Shown here piece by piece: positions 17,000 to 26,557 of a stretch of DNA of 64,000 bases. How positions within the stretch are numbered: the first letter of the stretch is position 1; every line of letters begins with the position of its first letter. Made by a program: the position numbers and the translations under genes. The notes under the pieces were generated by a model. The model saw nothing but the letters and a program-made list of their open reading frames with translations. It did not search any database and was not told the origin of the DNA. The stretch is from NCBI GenBank assembly GCA_021769135.1, contig JAETTM010000011.1, forward strand, positions 1 through 64,000, given 5' to 3'. Source of the stretch: Lachnospiraceae bacterium. Its GTDB lineage: Bacteria > Bacillota > Clostridia > Lachnospirales > Lachnospiraceae.

Positions 17000-18370
17000 A
17001 TGAGCAATCCAAGAAGAAGAACATCTCTCGATGGTGGCGGAATAGGAGACAAAATTGAAGACGTAAAAGAATGGGTGTCGGATCATGCAAAGATTGTGAT
17101 GCCCATAGTTCTTTTAGTGTGTGTATTGATAACAGTGCTTGTAGCGGTAAATGCGAATAAGAAGGCGGCGGAAGAAGTGGAGGCCCAGATTGCCGGCGCT
17201 GCGGAAGGGGAAAACCCCGCGGATAGCCAGGCCAGGGCTTTGCCCGGTGCCGAGGAAGAAGCGCTTCCCCAGCTGGAGTTGGAATTGAACGCATATCCGG
17301 CGATCAATACCCTGATGAAGGATTATTATGCGGCGATGGCGGCGGGCGATGTGGCGACCATTGAATCCATGAATGCATATGTGGATGACAAGGAGAAAAT
17401 CCGGATTCAGGAAATGAGCAAGTATGTGGACTCCTATCAGGAACTGGATGTCTATACGAAGCTGGGCCCGGTGGAAGGCTCTTACCTTGTTTATGTATAT
17501 TCCAAAGTGAAATTTACAGAATATGATAAGCTTGTTCCCGGCATGAAGGCTTTTTATGTCTGCACCGATGATAACGGCAATTGCTATATCAATGGAGGGG
17601 AAACGAATTCGGTAGTGACCAACTACATCAGGGATATTTCCTTGCAGGACGATATGGTGGATTTGAATAATAAGGCGGTGGCGGAATATAATGAACTTTT
17701 GGAAAGCGACGATGAGTTGAAAGCTTTTCTGGCGGATTTATCCAATAGGATCGATGTATCCGTAGGGGAGATTCTGGCAAAAGCGGAAGAAGAAGCCAAC
17801 GCGGAGCAGGAAGAACAGGCCGCAGCGCAAGCCCAGGAAGCTTCTGCAGAGGAAGGCGGGGAAGCCCAGGGAAATACCGTGAAAAAAGTGCGCGCTACGG
17901 ATGTGGTCAATGTGAGAAGCTCTGACAGCGAAACTGCGGATAAGTTAGGCAAGGCCCAAATAGGCGACGAGTTCACGTTGCTGGAGGAAAGAGGCAACGG
18001 GTGGAGCAAGATATCTTTTGAAGGGCAGGATGCGTTTATTAAGAGCGAATTCCTGGAAGTGGCTTCGGAAGAGACGGTGCAGGATAATAATGGGGGCCAG
18101 AACGAAGAAGAGGCCGACAACCGGACAGAAACGGCGAATAACCAGACAGAAGCAGCTGATAACCAGGCGGCATCAACGGCCGGAACGGGAGAAACGGTTA
18201 CCGTGGTGGAAAATGTCAACGTAAGGAAATCGGCCAGCGAAAGCGGGGAAAAGCTTGGATTGGCTTATATGGGTGAAAAGCTGGAAGTGATTATGAAGCA
18301 GGCGGACGGCTGGACGAGAGTAAAGTATAACGGACAGACAGGGTATGTTAAGTCGGATTATGTGGAGTAA
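17000..18370 (+). CDS. Membrane-anchored protein with two bacterial SH3 domains
   Basis: 456 aa from ATG 17000 (RBS GAAAGG). Short cytoplasmic start, one membrane helix at about residues 34-55 (IVMPIVLLVCVLITVLVAV), then an extracytoplasmic part. A helical domain at about 95-260 contains a conserved LMKDYYAAMAAGD segment. SH3 domain 1 is near 293-355 (ATDVVNVRSSDSETADKLGK), then a linker rich in N, E, T, A, and SH3 domain 2 is near 395-456 (VENVNVRKSASESGEKLG). Such domains usually bind cell-wall peptides. No catalytic domain is visible, so a wall-sensing or scaffold role is inferred only. Followed by a terminator. Confidence 0.85.
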   Translation: MSNPRRRTSLDGGGIGDKIEDVKEWVSDHAKIVMPIVLLVCVLITVLVAVNANKKAAEEVEAQIAGAAEGENPADSQARALPGAEEEALPQLELELNAYPAINTLMKDYYAAMAAGDVATIESMNAYVDDKEKIRIQEMSKYVDSYQELDVYTKLGPVEGSYLVYVYSKVKFTEYDKLVPGMKAFYVCTDDNGNCYINGGETNSVVTNYIRDISLQDDMVDLNNKAVAEYNELLESDDELKAFLADLSNRIDVSVGEILAKAEEEANAEQEEQAAAQAQEASAEEGGEAQGNTVKKVRATDVVNVRSSDSETADKLGKAQIGDEFTLLEERGNGWSKISFEGQDAFIKSEFLEVASEETVQDNNGGQNEEEADNRTETANNQTEAADNQAASTAGTGETVTVVENVNVRKSASESGEKLGLAYMGEKLEVIMKQADGWTRVKYNGQTGYVKSDYVE

Positions 18371-18417
18371 AATGAAAAAACGTTGAATAACAGTCCGTAT
18401 GAAAGGGCAAGATATAG

Positions 18418-18451
18418 GCATGGGCATGGATAAAAGTGTCCGTGCCTTTTT
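18418..18451 (+). terminator. Terminator after SH3 protein
   Basis: GGCATGGA - taaaagtg - TCCGTGCC followed by TTTTTA. It abuts a dispersed GCCCGCAT palindrome copy. Confidence 0.75.
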
Positions 18452-18458
18452 ATGCACA

Positions 18459-18500
18459 GGCCCGCATAGGGAAGTCAGCTGCCAAGGCAGCATGCGGGCC
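18459..18500. repeat. Dispersed palindromic element A, copy 1
   Basis: GGCCCGCAT ... GCTGCC-aa-GGCAGC-ATGCGGGCC, nested hairpins. The same layout recurs at 20707-20748 and, degenerate, at about 54039-54080. The rest of the gap to 18654 holds two more perfect hairpins: CGAGCAGGGGA/TCCCCTGCTCG (18507-18537) and CGGGCACCC/GGGTGCCCG (18546-18589). No convincing gene is present there. Confidence 0.85.
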
Positions 18501-18654
18501 GCGCGGCGAGCAGGGGAGAAGTGAGTTCCCCTGCTCGATTGCACACGGGCACCCAAAGGAAGAATGTCAGCAAAGACGACGGGTGCCCGGCGGCCGTAAA
18601 ATCAATAAATTAACATAAATTTGGGCGGAAAATCCGCGTGGAAATGGGGTAAAA

Positions 18655-19086
18655 ATGAAAAGAGACGATGCGGAAATATTAAGGGAAATACAAAAAAATA
18701 CAGAAATGGCCATGAAGGCTATTGATACGATTAGCGATAAAGTGTATGATGATGATTTAGCGCTCCAATTGTCAAAGCAGTCGCTAAAATATTCGGAAAT
18801 TCATAATAGGGCTATGGATAAAATATTGGAAGGCAAGGCAGAGCCCTACCGTACCAACAATATCAGCCAGATGATGCTGGTGGGAGGAATCCATACGAAT
18901 ACCATGTTCAATACGAGTACAAGCCATATAGCGGAACTGATGATTCAGGGAAGCAACAGGGGGATTACCGACATGTGCAAAGCGCTGAACCATCATGAGA
19001 GGGCGGAAAACGTTTCTCTGGAAATTGCGAAAGAATTGATGGATTTTGAAGAGAAGAATATCGAACGGCTGAAGAAATATCTGTAA
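18655..19086 (+). CDS. Conserved hypothetical helical protein
   Basis: 143 aa, not recognised. Predicted almost wholly alpha-helical: residues 5-60 form amphipathic helices (EILREIQKNTEMAMKAIDTI), a loop with SQMMLVGGIHTNTMFNTSTSHIAELMIQGSNRG near 76-104, and a C-terminal helix with NHHERAENVSLEIAKELMDFEEKNIERLKKYL. The pattern (HNR, HH, E-x-x-E in helices) recalls four-helix bundles such as ferritin-like DUF proteins, but this is only a resemblance. No signal peptide or membrane segment. RBS is weak (GGGGTAAAA). Stands alone before gdhA. Confidence 0.65.
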   Translation: MKRDDAEILREIQKNTEMAMKAIDTISDKVYDDDLALQLSKQSLKYSEIHNRAMDKILEGKAEPYRTNNISQMMLVGGIHTNTMFNTSTSHIAELMIQGSNRGITDMCKALNHHERAENVSLEIAKELMDFEEKNIERLKKYL

Positions 19087-19182
19087 TTCAATGATATTGT
19101 ATACAAGTATTATTGTACAATTTGAATAAAAATAAACAAAAAAGAGTCGGGAAACTTTTACAGGTTAATAGCCTAAAGTGTC

Positions 19183-19211
19183 TTGTGCAATTAGATATGA
19201 CATTATATAAT
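19183..19211 (+). promoter_or_regulatory. Sigma-A promoter for gdhA
   Basis: TTGTGC (19183-19188), 17 bp, TATAAT (19206-19211), 82 bp before the gdhA start. About 70 bp further upstream lies an inverted repeat ATTGTA ... TACAAT (near 19095-19120), a possible operator. Confidence 0.6.
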
Positions 19212-19271
19212 ATTATGTGGACAAATCCCCTGGAAAAGAGGGTTTTCACTAAATGAACGCAAACTGGATAA

Positions 19272-20633
<1,362 letters not shown>

Positions 20634-20650
20634 AGTATAATTATGCAAAA

Positions 20651-20696
20651 AAATCCCGCATGCGGCCAGATACGGTATGAATGCGGGATTTTTTTG
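20651..20696 (+). terminator. Terminator after gdhA
   Basis: AAATCCCGCAT - 19 nt - ATGCGGGATTTTTTT; strong stem and T run, 17 bp after the stop. Confidence 0.9.
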
Positions 20697-20706
20697 TTCA
20701 TGCGCA

Positions 20707-20748
20707 GGCCCGCATAAGGAAGTTTGCTGCCAAGGCAGCATGCGGGCC
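20707..20748. repeat. Dispersed palindromic element A, copy 2
   Basis: GGCCCGCAT ... GCTGCC-aa-GGCAGC-ATGCGGGCC, nearly identical to 18459-18500. It again lies directly behind a terminator T run. The rest of the gap to 20882 is GC-rich hairpins (CGCCCC-tt-GGGGCG at 20766-20779; CCCCGC ... GCGGGG at 20793-20812), then a stretch GCTTGCGGCGGGGTC-TTTGA-TTGGCAT shared with about 53968-53996. Confidence 0.85.
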
Positions 20749-20882
20749 GCGCGGGTCAAATACCCCGCCCCTTGGGGCGTTTCAAGCTTGATGCCCCGCT
20801 GCTTGCGGCGGGGTCTTTGACTTGGCATTTCTGAAACTTCCCCGTATTAAGAAGCAAGGAAAGTTGACATTGCTTAAAAGGC

Positions 20883-21100
20883 ATGGAGCAACAAGAAACG
20901 TCCGCGTATCTGGATGACATAATGGCAGATACATTTGAGGGAGCCGGGAAATGGAACAATAGACCTATCCGCTATATTTTTCTGTCACTCATCAGAAGGA
21001 GGCCGCATGATCTCATCAATTTATGTACCTTGGCTGCACGTAACGCAAATGCAGAAGGTAGGAATTTAATTGACACAGAAGATCGGGAAGAGGTAAGTCT
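20883..21100 (+). pseudogene. Remnant of a P-loop ATPase-like gene (C-terminal piece)
   Basis: The frame from 20883 reads WNNRPIRYIFLSLIRRRPHDLINLCTLAARNA and RNLIDTEDREEV. This resembles the C-terminal helical part of Sll1717-type P-loop ATPases (RPRDLI-x-LC pattern). The ATPase core is absent, and the frame runs on into a different domain at about 21102. It is best read as a fused leftover; the family assignment is tentative. Confidence 0.45.
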
Positions 21101-21101
21101 G

Positions 21102-21686
21102 ATGCGTAATGTGTATGACTGCGTGGAGGCTTTTGGAAAATTGCTGGATAAAGAATATCATTTAGTGTTGGGGAGAAAAAAAATCTGTTTCATTACAGAT
21201 AAATTTTGACAAAAAAGAGTGTTTCCATTTAATGGGACTTCAATATCTGACAGACAGACCGGAGTGAGTTCATGACAGGGGAAAATATTTGATGCAATAA
21301 GGGAACGCCGGATAACGGCAGAACAGATTCAGTCATCTGACCTGTATTACAGGATTGCAGACAGGGTAGATATGTTCCCACTTCTGGAAAGCATGATTGA
21401 CAGCAATGATACAATCTTTAAGTACAACAAGAAGCTCAATGCTTATTCGGTTATTAAAGCGGATTATATTATGAAAAACAATGCAGAAGGAAGAAATATT
21501 TTTTTGTTTCTGACAGAGAACGGAGAGGAAGGAAGATATTTCTGCCGTTCATTTTTCCCGCAGGATAAATTGGATTATACAAAGAATCAGGCATCATGGA
21601 CTTTGCTTTATAAGAAAAAAGTAACTCTTTCAACAGGGGAAGAAGAAATATTGTATGACAGGTTAAAAAAAGTGGATAAGGGGTAG
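21102..21686 (+). pseudogene. PBECR4-type domain protein, frameshifted
   Basis: The pieces together match the PBECR4 domain (phage-associated barnase/EndoU/colicin-like nuclease superfamily). The first part is MRNVYDCVEAFGKLLDKEYHLVLGRKK from ATG 21102. After a frameshift near 21195-21205 come FHLMGLQYLTDRPE, an in-frame TGA at about 21265, then GKIFDAIRERRITAEQIQ and NIFLFLTENGEEGRYFCRSFF ... QASWTLLYKKK to the stop at 21684-21686. One frameshift and one nonsense codon make it non-functional as read. Such domains occur in mobile elements and phages of Lachnospiraceae, so this is probably decayed mobile DNA. 21687-22198 holds nothing I can identify. Confidence 0.7.
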
Positions 21687-22198
21687 TAGAGATCACAGCA
21701 TCTTAGCCAAAACTGAAAGTAAAAGGAGCGCCTGAAACAAAAATCAAGGGAAGAAAAAACGGCTCCGGGGGATTCTGTGTGATTAATGTTTATGCTGCTA
21801 TTTGTGTGGAATTATGTTTTGATGGGAAAGCTGATTTCCGCATCATTCTTCAGGCAAAACGGTCATCCCTTTCTGTACAAGCGGAGGGAGTGGCATCGGT
21901 TCAAGCCAAAGTTTTGATTAAAAGGTATGTTCCAATGCATAACATACTCTCAACCTCCGCATAATGAATTTAAACATGTATTTTGGTTTGGCTTTGTGCA
22001 TGGAGGCGGATATATGGGAACGGAAGGCTTTTGTTTTATCATTGGCATGAGCGCTGTGCTCGTTTTTCTGCCCATATTGGGTATTTGGAGCGGGCGGCGT
22101 TGACCTCTTCCATTTTTTTGTGATTTGATATATAATTAAGGACGGATTGGGAAACCAAAATCTCCATAAATACCAAAGAACAAGAGAGGGATAATCCA

Positions 22199-23563
22199 AT
22201 GAAAAAATATAGCATGCTTAAGGACTCCCCTGGGAAGTCCTTATTTTTCTTTGCTCTTCCCATGATTTTAGGGAATCTATTCCAGCAATTTTATAATATG
22301 GTGGATTCGGTAATTGTAGGGCAGTTCGTAGGCGAGGATGCATTAGCGGCGGTAGGGGCCTCCTATTCGCTTACGACAGTATTTATTATGATAGCCATAG
22401 GGGGAGGCATCGGTGCTTCCGTTATTACTTCCCAGTATCTGGGTGCGGGGGAATACGGGAGAATGAGGACATCGGCATATACGGCGCTGATAAGTTTTGC
22501 GGCGCTGAGCATTGCATTGGGGGTATTTGGCTTTGGAATGTGCGGGAAGATATTGGCCGCGCTGCGGACACCGGACAATATTATGGGGGATGCGGTGCTG
22601 TATTTGCGGATTTATTTTTTAGGGCTCCCTTTTTTATTTATGTATAATATTTTGTCTTCTGTATTTAATGCTTTGGGGAATTCCAAAACACCCCTATATC
22701 TGCTTATTTTTTCTTCCATTTTAAATGTGTTCCTCGACCTTTTGATGGTGTTGGCCTTCGGCCTGGGCGTGGCTGGGGTAGCTTTGGCTACGATAACGGC
22801 CCAGGGGCTGTCCGCAGTGGTTTCCTTTATGCTGCTTCTAAAAGCATTGGGCGGCTATCAGCCGGTTGAAAGGGATGGAGGGAAAAGAAAGGCTTCCTAT
22901 TACAGCGTGGACATGCTGGGAAGCATGGTAAAAATAGCGATTCCTTCCATGCTGCAGCAATCCATTGTTTCCGTCGGGATGCTGCTGGTACAGTCGGTGG
23001 TAAATAGCTTCGGTTCTTCCGTCCTGGCTGGTTATACTTCCGGTATGAGGATAGAATCCATATGCATAGTGCCTATGATAGCTACCGGCAATGCGGTTTC
23101 TACTTTTACCGCCCAGAATCTGGGGGCGGGGTATGAGGATAGAGTAAAAAAAGGATATTTTTCCGCATACTTGATTGTATTGGCATTCGCGGCAGCGATT
23201 TTATCGGTGCTGAGCCTGTTCCATGGGAATATTATTGCGGCGTTTATCGATGAGGGAAGCGGTGCAAAGGCTTTTTCTACAGGAAACGCTTATTTAAGCT
23301 TTATCCGCTTTTTCTTTGTGCTGATAGGATTGAAGGCTATCACCGATGGCGTATTGCGCGGGGCGGGGGATGTGGTTGTCTTTACTTTGGCAAATCTAAT
23401 CAACCTGGGCATTAGGGTGTTCATATCTTTTCGTTTTGCGGCAGAATGGGGTGTGGCGGCAGTATGGTATGCAGTGCCTATGGGATGGGCAATGAACTAT
23501 GTGATATCCTTTCTATGGCTGCTTACCGGAAATTGGAGCAAAAAGCGAATTATCAAGCGGTAA
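22199..23563 (+). CDS. MATE family efflux transporter
   Basis: 454 aa, twelve membrane segments. Na+ or H+ coupled multidrug/toxin export. The MATE pattern is visible: GNLFQQFYNMVDSVIVGQFVGEDALAAVGAS near residues 24-54, repeated in the second half as AIPSMLQQSIVSVGMLLVQSVVNSFG near 257-282 with GNAVSTFTAQNLGAG near 300. It belongs to the DinF/NorM-like branch common in Clostridia; the substrate cannot be predicted. RBS AGAGAGGGAT. The stop is followed within 4 bp by a dispersed palindromic element. Confidence 0.9.
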   Translation: MKKYSMLKDSPGKSLFFFALPMILGNLFQQFYNMVDSVIVGQFVGEDALAAVGASYSLTTVFIMIAIGGGIGASVITSQYLGAGEYGRMRTSAYTALISFAALSIALGVFGFGMCGKILAALRTPDNIMGDAVLYLRIYFLGLPFLFMYNILSSVFNALGNSKTPLYLLIFSSILNVFLDLLMVLAFGLGVAGVALATITAQGLSAVVSFMLLLKALGGYQPVERDGGKRKASYYSVDMLGSMVKIAIPSMLQQSIVSVGMLLVQSVVNSFGSSVLAGYTSGMRIESICIVPMIATGNAVSTFTAQNLGAGYEDRVKKGYFSAYLIVLAFAAAILSVLSLFHGNIIAAFIDEGSGAKAFSTGNAYLSFIRFFFVLIGLKAITDGVLRGAGDVVVFTLANLINLGIRVFISFRFAAEWGVAAVWYAVPMGWAMNYVISFLWLLTGNWSKKRIIKR

Positions 23564-23566
23564 CTT

Positions 23567-23710
23567 GTAACAGTTCAGCCTTTTGGCTGCCCTGTTACGG
23601 AATCCGGCCATTTTGAGTTTTGCCTACGGCAAAAGGGCCGGAGTCGTTGCCGCCTCTGCGCACTCGTACGGACTTTGCAGCAAGTGCAAAGTCCTGGGCT
23701 GAACTGTTAT
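23567..23710. repeat. MITE-like palindromic element B, full-size copy
   Basis: 144 bp with terminal inverted repeats GTAACAGTTCAGCC (23567-23580) and GGCTGAACTGTTAT (23697-23710), 13 of 14 matching. Internal hairpins: CCGGCC/GGCCGG around TTTTGCC-tac-GGCAAAA, and GGACTTTGC/GCAAAGTCC. No coding capacity. A related copy in opposite orientation is at 59509-59616; a minimal copy is at 53649-53680. Confidence 0.85.
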
Positions 23711-23810
23711 GGTAACTTTCTGTAGTCTATAGTTGATATATCTCCGTAAAAGGTATAGAATATTAAGTGATAATGTACGTTTTAATAGAATCGGCGGGAA
23801 TGAGGAAAGA

Positions 23811-24302
23811 ATGAAAATACACGAAAGCGCATATATAGCGGATGGAGCAGTAGTGCTGGGGGATGTTTCCATAGGGGAAGAAAGCAACATTTGGTTTCAT
23901 GTTACCATCAGGGGTGACCGAGGAGGAATCATAATAGGGAGCAGGAGCAATATTCAGGATAATGCGGTGGTGCATGTGGACGAAGGCTTCCCGGTATATA
24001 TCGGGGATGGCGTAACGGTAGGGCATGGAGCTGTGATTCATGGCTGCAAGATTGAGGATAATACATTGGTAGGGATGGGGGCAATCATATTAAATGGGGC
24101 GCGGATAGGCAGAAACTGCATTGTAGGCGCAGGCGCTTTAATCCCTCAAAATATGATTATCCCGGATAACTCATTGGTAATCGGCTTCCCTGCCAAAATC
24201 ATGCGCCAGGTTACTCCGCAGGAAGTGAAATCGAACCGTTTCAATGCTGATGCATATGTGGAAGAAGGACGGAAATACAAAACGAACGGGGAACTGGAAT
24301 AG
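23811..24302 (+). CDS. Gamma-carbonic anhydrase family protein
   Basis: 163 aa left-handed beta-helix hexapeptide protein. ATG 23811 is chosen for GAGGAAAG just upstream and because homologs begin close to MKIHESAYIA. Core: NIWFHVTIRGDRGGIIIGSRSNIQDNAVVHVD with the conserved Arg and Asp/Gln pair, then GHGAVIHGCKIEDNTLVGMGAII. The three zinc-ligand histidine positions (HVD, GHG-A-VIHG) are present. Cytoplasmic trimer; CO2 hydration or acyl-transfer roles are both possible in this family. Followed 32 bp later by a small helical protein gene. Confidence 0.88.
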   Translation: MKIHESAYIADGAVVLGDVSIGEESNIWFHVTIRGDRGGIIIGSRSNIQDNAVVHVDEGFPVYIGDGVTVGHGAVIHGCKIEDNTLVGMGAIILNGARIGRNCIVGAGALIPQNMIIPDNSLVIGFPAKIMRQVTPQEVKSNRFNADAYVEEGRKYKTNGELE

Positions 24303-24334
24303 GTATATGCAGAACTGGAATAGGAGGGTTGAAA

Positions 24335-24613
24335 ATGGATTTTTTTGAAAAGATTGGAGATACAATCACGGGAAAAGGCAAGGATATTGCAGATAAGGCA
24401 AAAGATTTGGCGGAGATTGCCAGCCTAAGAAGCCAAATCAGCACTTGTGAAGAAGTTATCAAGAAGAACTATCTGGAAATCGGGAAACTATATTATGAGC
24501 AGTTCAAGGAAGCGGAGTATAACGACTTTGTAGAACAATGTACGGCGATTACTAACGCGAAGAATGGGGTGAGCGCATTGGAGGAAAAGATACGGGAGAT
24601 TAAAGGGGTTTGA
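24335..24613 (+). CDS. Small coiled-coil hypothetical protein
   Basis: 92 aa from ATG 24335 behind TAGGAGGG. MDFFEKIGDTITGKGKDIADKAKDLAEIASLRSQI..., nearly all helix, ending in a heptad-like segment. It resembles the N-terminal part of Clostridia proteins that carry C-terminal zinc ribbons, but no cysteine pairs follow here, so it may be a short relative. Function unknown. The upstream 24289-24324 region contains an imperfect duplication of GAACTGGAATAGG. A terminator follows. Confidence 0.65.
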   Translation: MDFFEKIGDTITGKGKDIADKAKDLAEIASLRSQISTCEEVIKKNYLEIGKLYYEQFKEAEYNDFVEQCTAITNAKNGVSALEEKIREIKGV

Positions 24614-24724
24614 AGAAGCGGTTCCCTTTCCGCCGCCCGGTGAAAAGATATGACGGTTGGAGAAACGGGGAGGTATGAACGGATGTGACGCAGATAGGCG
24701 GACAGGGGTTGTCCGGCATATAGT

Positions 24725-24764
24725 ATCCCGGCAGTGCAGATTAAAGTACTGCCGGGATGTTTTT
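24725..24764 (+). terminator. Terminator
   Basis: ATCCCGGCAGT - 12 nt - ACTGCCGGGAT followed by GTTTTT; ends the 24335 gene transcript. Otherwise 24614-24910 has no gene. Confidence 0.85.
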
Positions 24765-24910
24765 AACGCAGAGGATTGTTTTGGGCAATATACCGCGGAT
24801 ACAAAATCTGCAGAAATGAGGAAAGAGTGAAAAATAAAGTGTATTTTTGGACGCACTTGTATAAGGGTTCATAAAACCCCGTTTTAACAGTCATGGGAAA
24901 CAGAATAATG

Positions 24911-26182
24911 TTAGTTATCGTTGCGTTTTACTAACTTAGAACTATCATAACCAAGGCTTTCAAGGTAAGCAAAAACATTGTCCTCATTTAAAACAACACG
25001 TTCCACATGATTTTGAGGGCCCATCAATTCCTCGTAATCAGTAGGAGTGAAAGGCTTCTTTTCAGAAACCATGTGGTAAATACAAACCATCATCATTCTT
25101 GCAATGGCAATGATTGCTTTCTTGTGACCGCGGCGCTTTTTGATCCGGCCATATTTGATCGCAAAATAAGGCTGCTTTTTGCTCTTGATTGCGGCAAGGG
25201 CACACTGTACCATCATCGGTTTCAGGTAATCGCCGGCTTTGGCAATCCGGACAGATTTTTTCTTGCCAGCGGATTCATTGTTAGCGGGAGAAAGCCCGCA
25301 CCATGAACACAGGTGTTTCGCATCATCAAAAATGCTCATGTCAACGCCTGTTTCCGCAAGGACAATAGTGGAGCTTAACCCGGTCATACCGGGCATAGAG
25401 CTGACAAATTCAACGGACTCATAATAAGGTTTTATACGGACGTAAAGTTCAACTTCTGTCTGGGTAATCATGCCATCAAGATAATCCATGTGGGCACGGG
25501 CGAGTTCCAGTTTTTTTGCTTGATCCGTTTCAATGTTATACCCTTTAATGGCTTCGATGATCTCATCAGATTTGGCTTTAGCCCCTTTCTTTATCAGTTT
25601 GCGGACAGCTTTTTCGTCCATGGAATCAGCGGTATGCCCCAGCAGATAAGACATGATTTCGGTTGCAGTTTTGCCGAAGGGGTCGGAAAGTACGCTGGCA
25701 ATACCGACATTGGAAACGGCCATACAATTTTGGATGCGGTTTTTCTCAGAAGATTTCATACAGACCAGCTTAAAGCGATATCTTGCGAGTTCCCGGGGCT
25801 GGCGGAAATCTTTCGGAGGGATAAAGGAACATCTCACAAGGTCAAACTTATAGAGGTCGGCAATCCATTTGGAATCCTTTTTATCTGTTTTTTTGCCTTT
25901 GATGGCTTTGACATATTTCGGATGCGTAAGGCAGACATCTATGTCATTTTCAAGATAATTAAAAATAGGAATCCAATACTTTCCTGTGGATTCCATACAA
26001 ACGTGATAACAATTATTCTCGATGAGCCAGTTGTGAAACCTTTGAATATCCGAGTTGATGGTTGAAAAAGATTTTTGCTTATATTCGGATACCCCGTCCT
26101 TGTTAGTAATTACGATGGTTGCAACGATAACATTTTTGTGGACATCAAGCCCACAGCAGATGGAGTATTTTAACCTCACCAT
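24911..26182 (-). CDS. IS110-family transposase (DEDD type)
   Basis: 423 aa from ATG 26182 (MVRLKYSICCGLDVHKNVIVA), preceded on the minus strand by AAGGTGGTGAT at 5 nt. The N-terminal RuvC-like DEDD domain has its first Asp in GLDVHK (about residue 12), the ESTGKYWIPIFNYL segment near 78, and KTDKKDSKWIADLY near 112-125. The C-terminal Tnp domain has SMPGMTGLSSTIVLAETG and the CSWCGLSPANNESAGKK segment that carries the conserved serine region. IS110 enzymes recombine element ends with a target through an RNA guide encoded in the element. Appears full length and possibly active. Confidence 0.95.
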   Translation of the reverse strand: MVRLKYSICCGLDVHKNVIVATIVITNKDGVSEYKQKSFSTINSDIQRFHNWLIENNCYHVCMESTGKYWIPIFNYLENDIDVCLTHPKYVKAIKGKKTDKKDSKWIADLYKFDLVRCSFIPPKDFRQPRELARYRFKLVCMKSSEKNRIQNCMAVSNVGIASVLSDPFGKTATEIMSYLLGHTADSMDEKAVRKLIKKGAKAKSDEIIEAIKGYNIETDQAKKLELARAHMDYLDGMITQTEVELYVRIKPYYESVEFVSSMPGMTGLSSTIVLAETGVDMSIFDDAKHLCSWCGLSPANNESAGKKKSVRIAKAGDYLKPMMVQCALAAIKSKKQPYFAIKYGRIKKRRGHKKAIIAIARMMMVCIYHMVSEKKPFTPTDYEELMGPQNHVERVVLNEDNVFAYLESLGYDSSKLVKRNDN

Positions 26183-26557
26183 AAGTATCACCACCTTAGT
26201 AAAAAAGGAATAGCAACAGTGACTGTCATCCTGCGACTGAATAAACATGGTTTATTACCAATGATAATGCTCATGTACGGTAAAGAAGTAAGCAACCGAA
26301 AACAAGAGATAGACCGCCAGCACCACACTATTCCGAACCAAAGAAACCAAAGACTAAAGACAAGCATTATGGAAATGTGCATAACAGGCTATGGAATCAT
26401 GGATAACTCTATTCACAGGACGTGGAAAAGCTAAATAGCAGCTTTCCCACGTCCTGCAAACAGAGTTACCCACAATTCCGAAAGGCAGCCAGTTATACAC
26501 ATTTCCACGAATGCCGACTACTACGAAATCCCTTTCTTATTCTTCATCATTGTGAAC
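26183..26557 (-). ncRNA. Candidate bridge-RNA region of the IS110 element
   Basis: Non-coding DNA 5' of the transposase on its strand, where IS110-group elements encode their bridge RNA. It contains a 151-bp imperfect palindrome (26364-26514) built of four nested stems. The apical one is 17 bp (26416-26432 with 26440-26456, one mismatch, loop AAATAGC) and the basal one 20 bp (26371-26390 with 26487-26506, two mismatches). Exact RNA ends, guide loops and target match are not determined. A hairpin AATAAA/TTTATT lies nearer the transposase. Confidence 0.5.
26364..26514. repeat. 151-bp imperfect palindrome
   Basis: Paired segments: 26364-26368 with 26510-26514; 26371-26390 with 26487-26506; 26393-26397 with 26475-26479; 26401-26410 with 26462-26471; 26416-26432 with 26440-26456. 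From the third stem inward the register is constant. Confidence 0.9.

Noticed and set aside
18436-18618. 60-codon ORF after the SH3 gene
   Set aside because: Made of nested palindromes of element A and two other hairpins; no RBS.
21779-21964. 61-codon ORF in the 21.7-22.2 kb gap
   Set aside because: No RBS, no recognisable sequence, unusual composition; probably chance in decayed DNA.
24861-24884. Short GGGTT/AACCC hairpin as IS110 terminal repeat
   Set aside because: No counterpart at the other end, and IS110 elements usually lack terminal inverted repeats.
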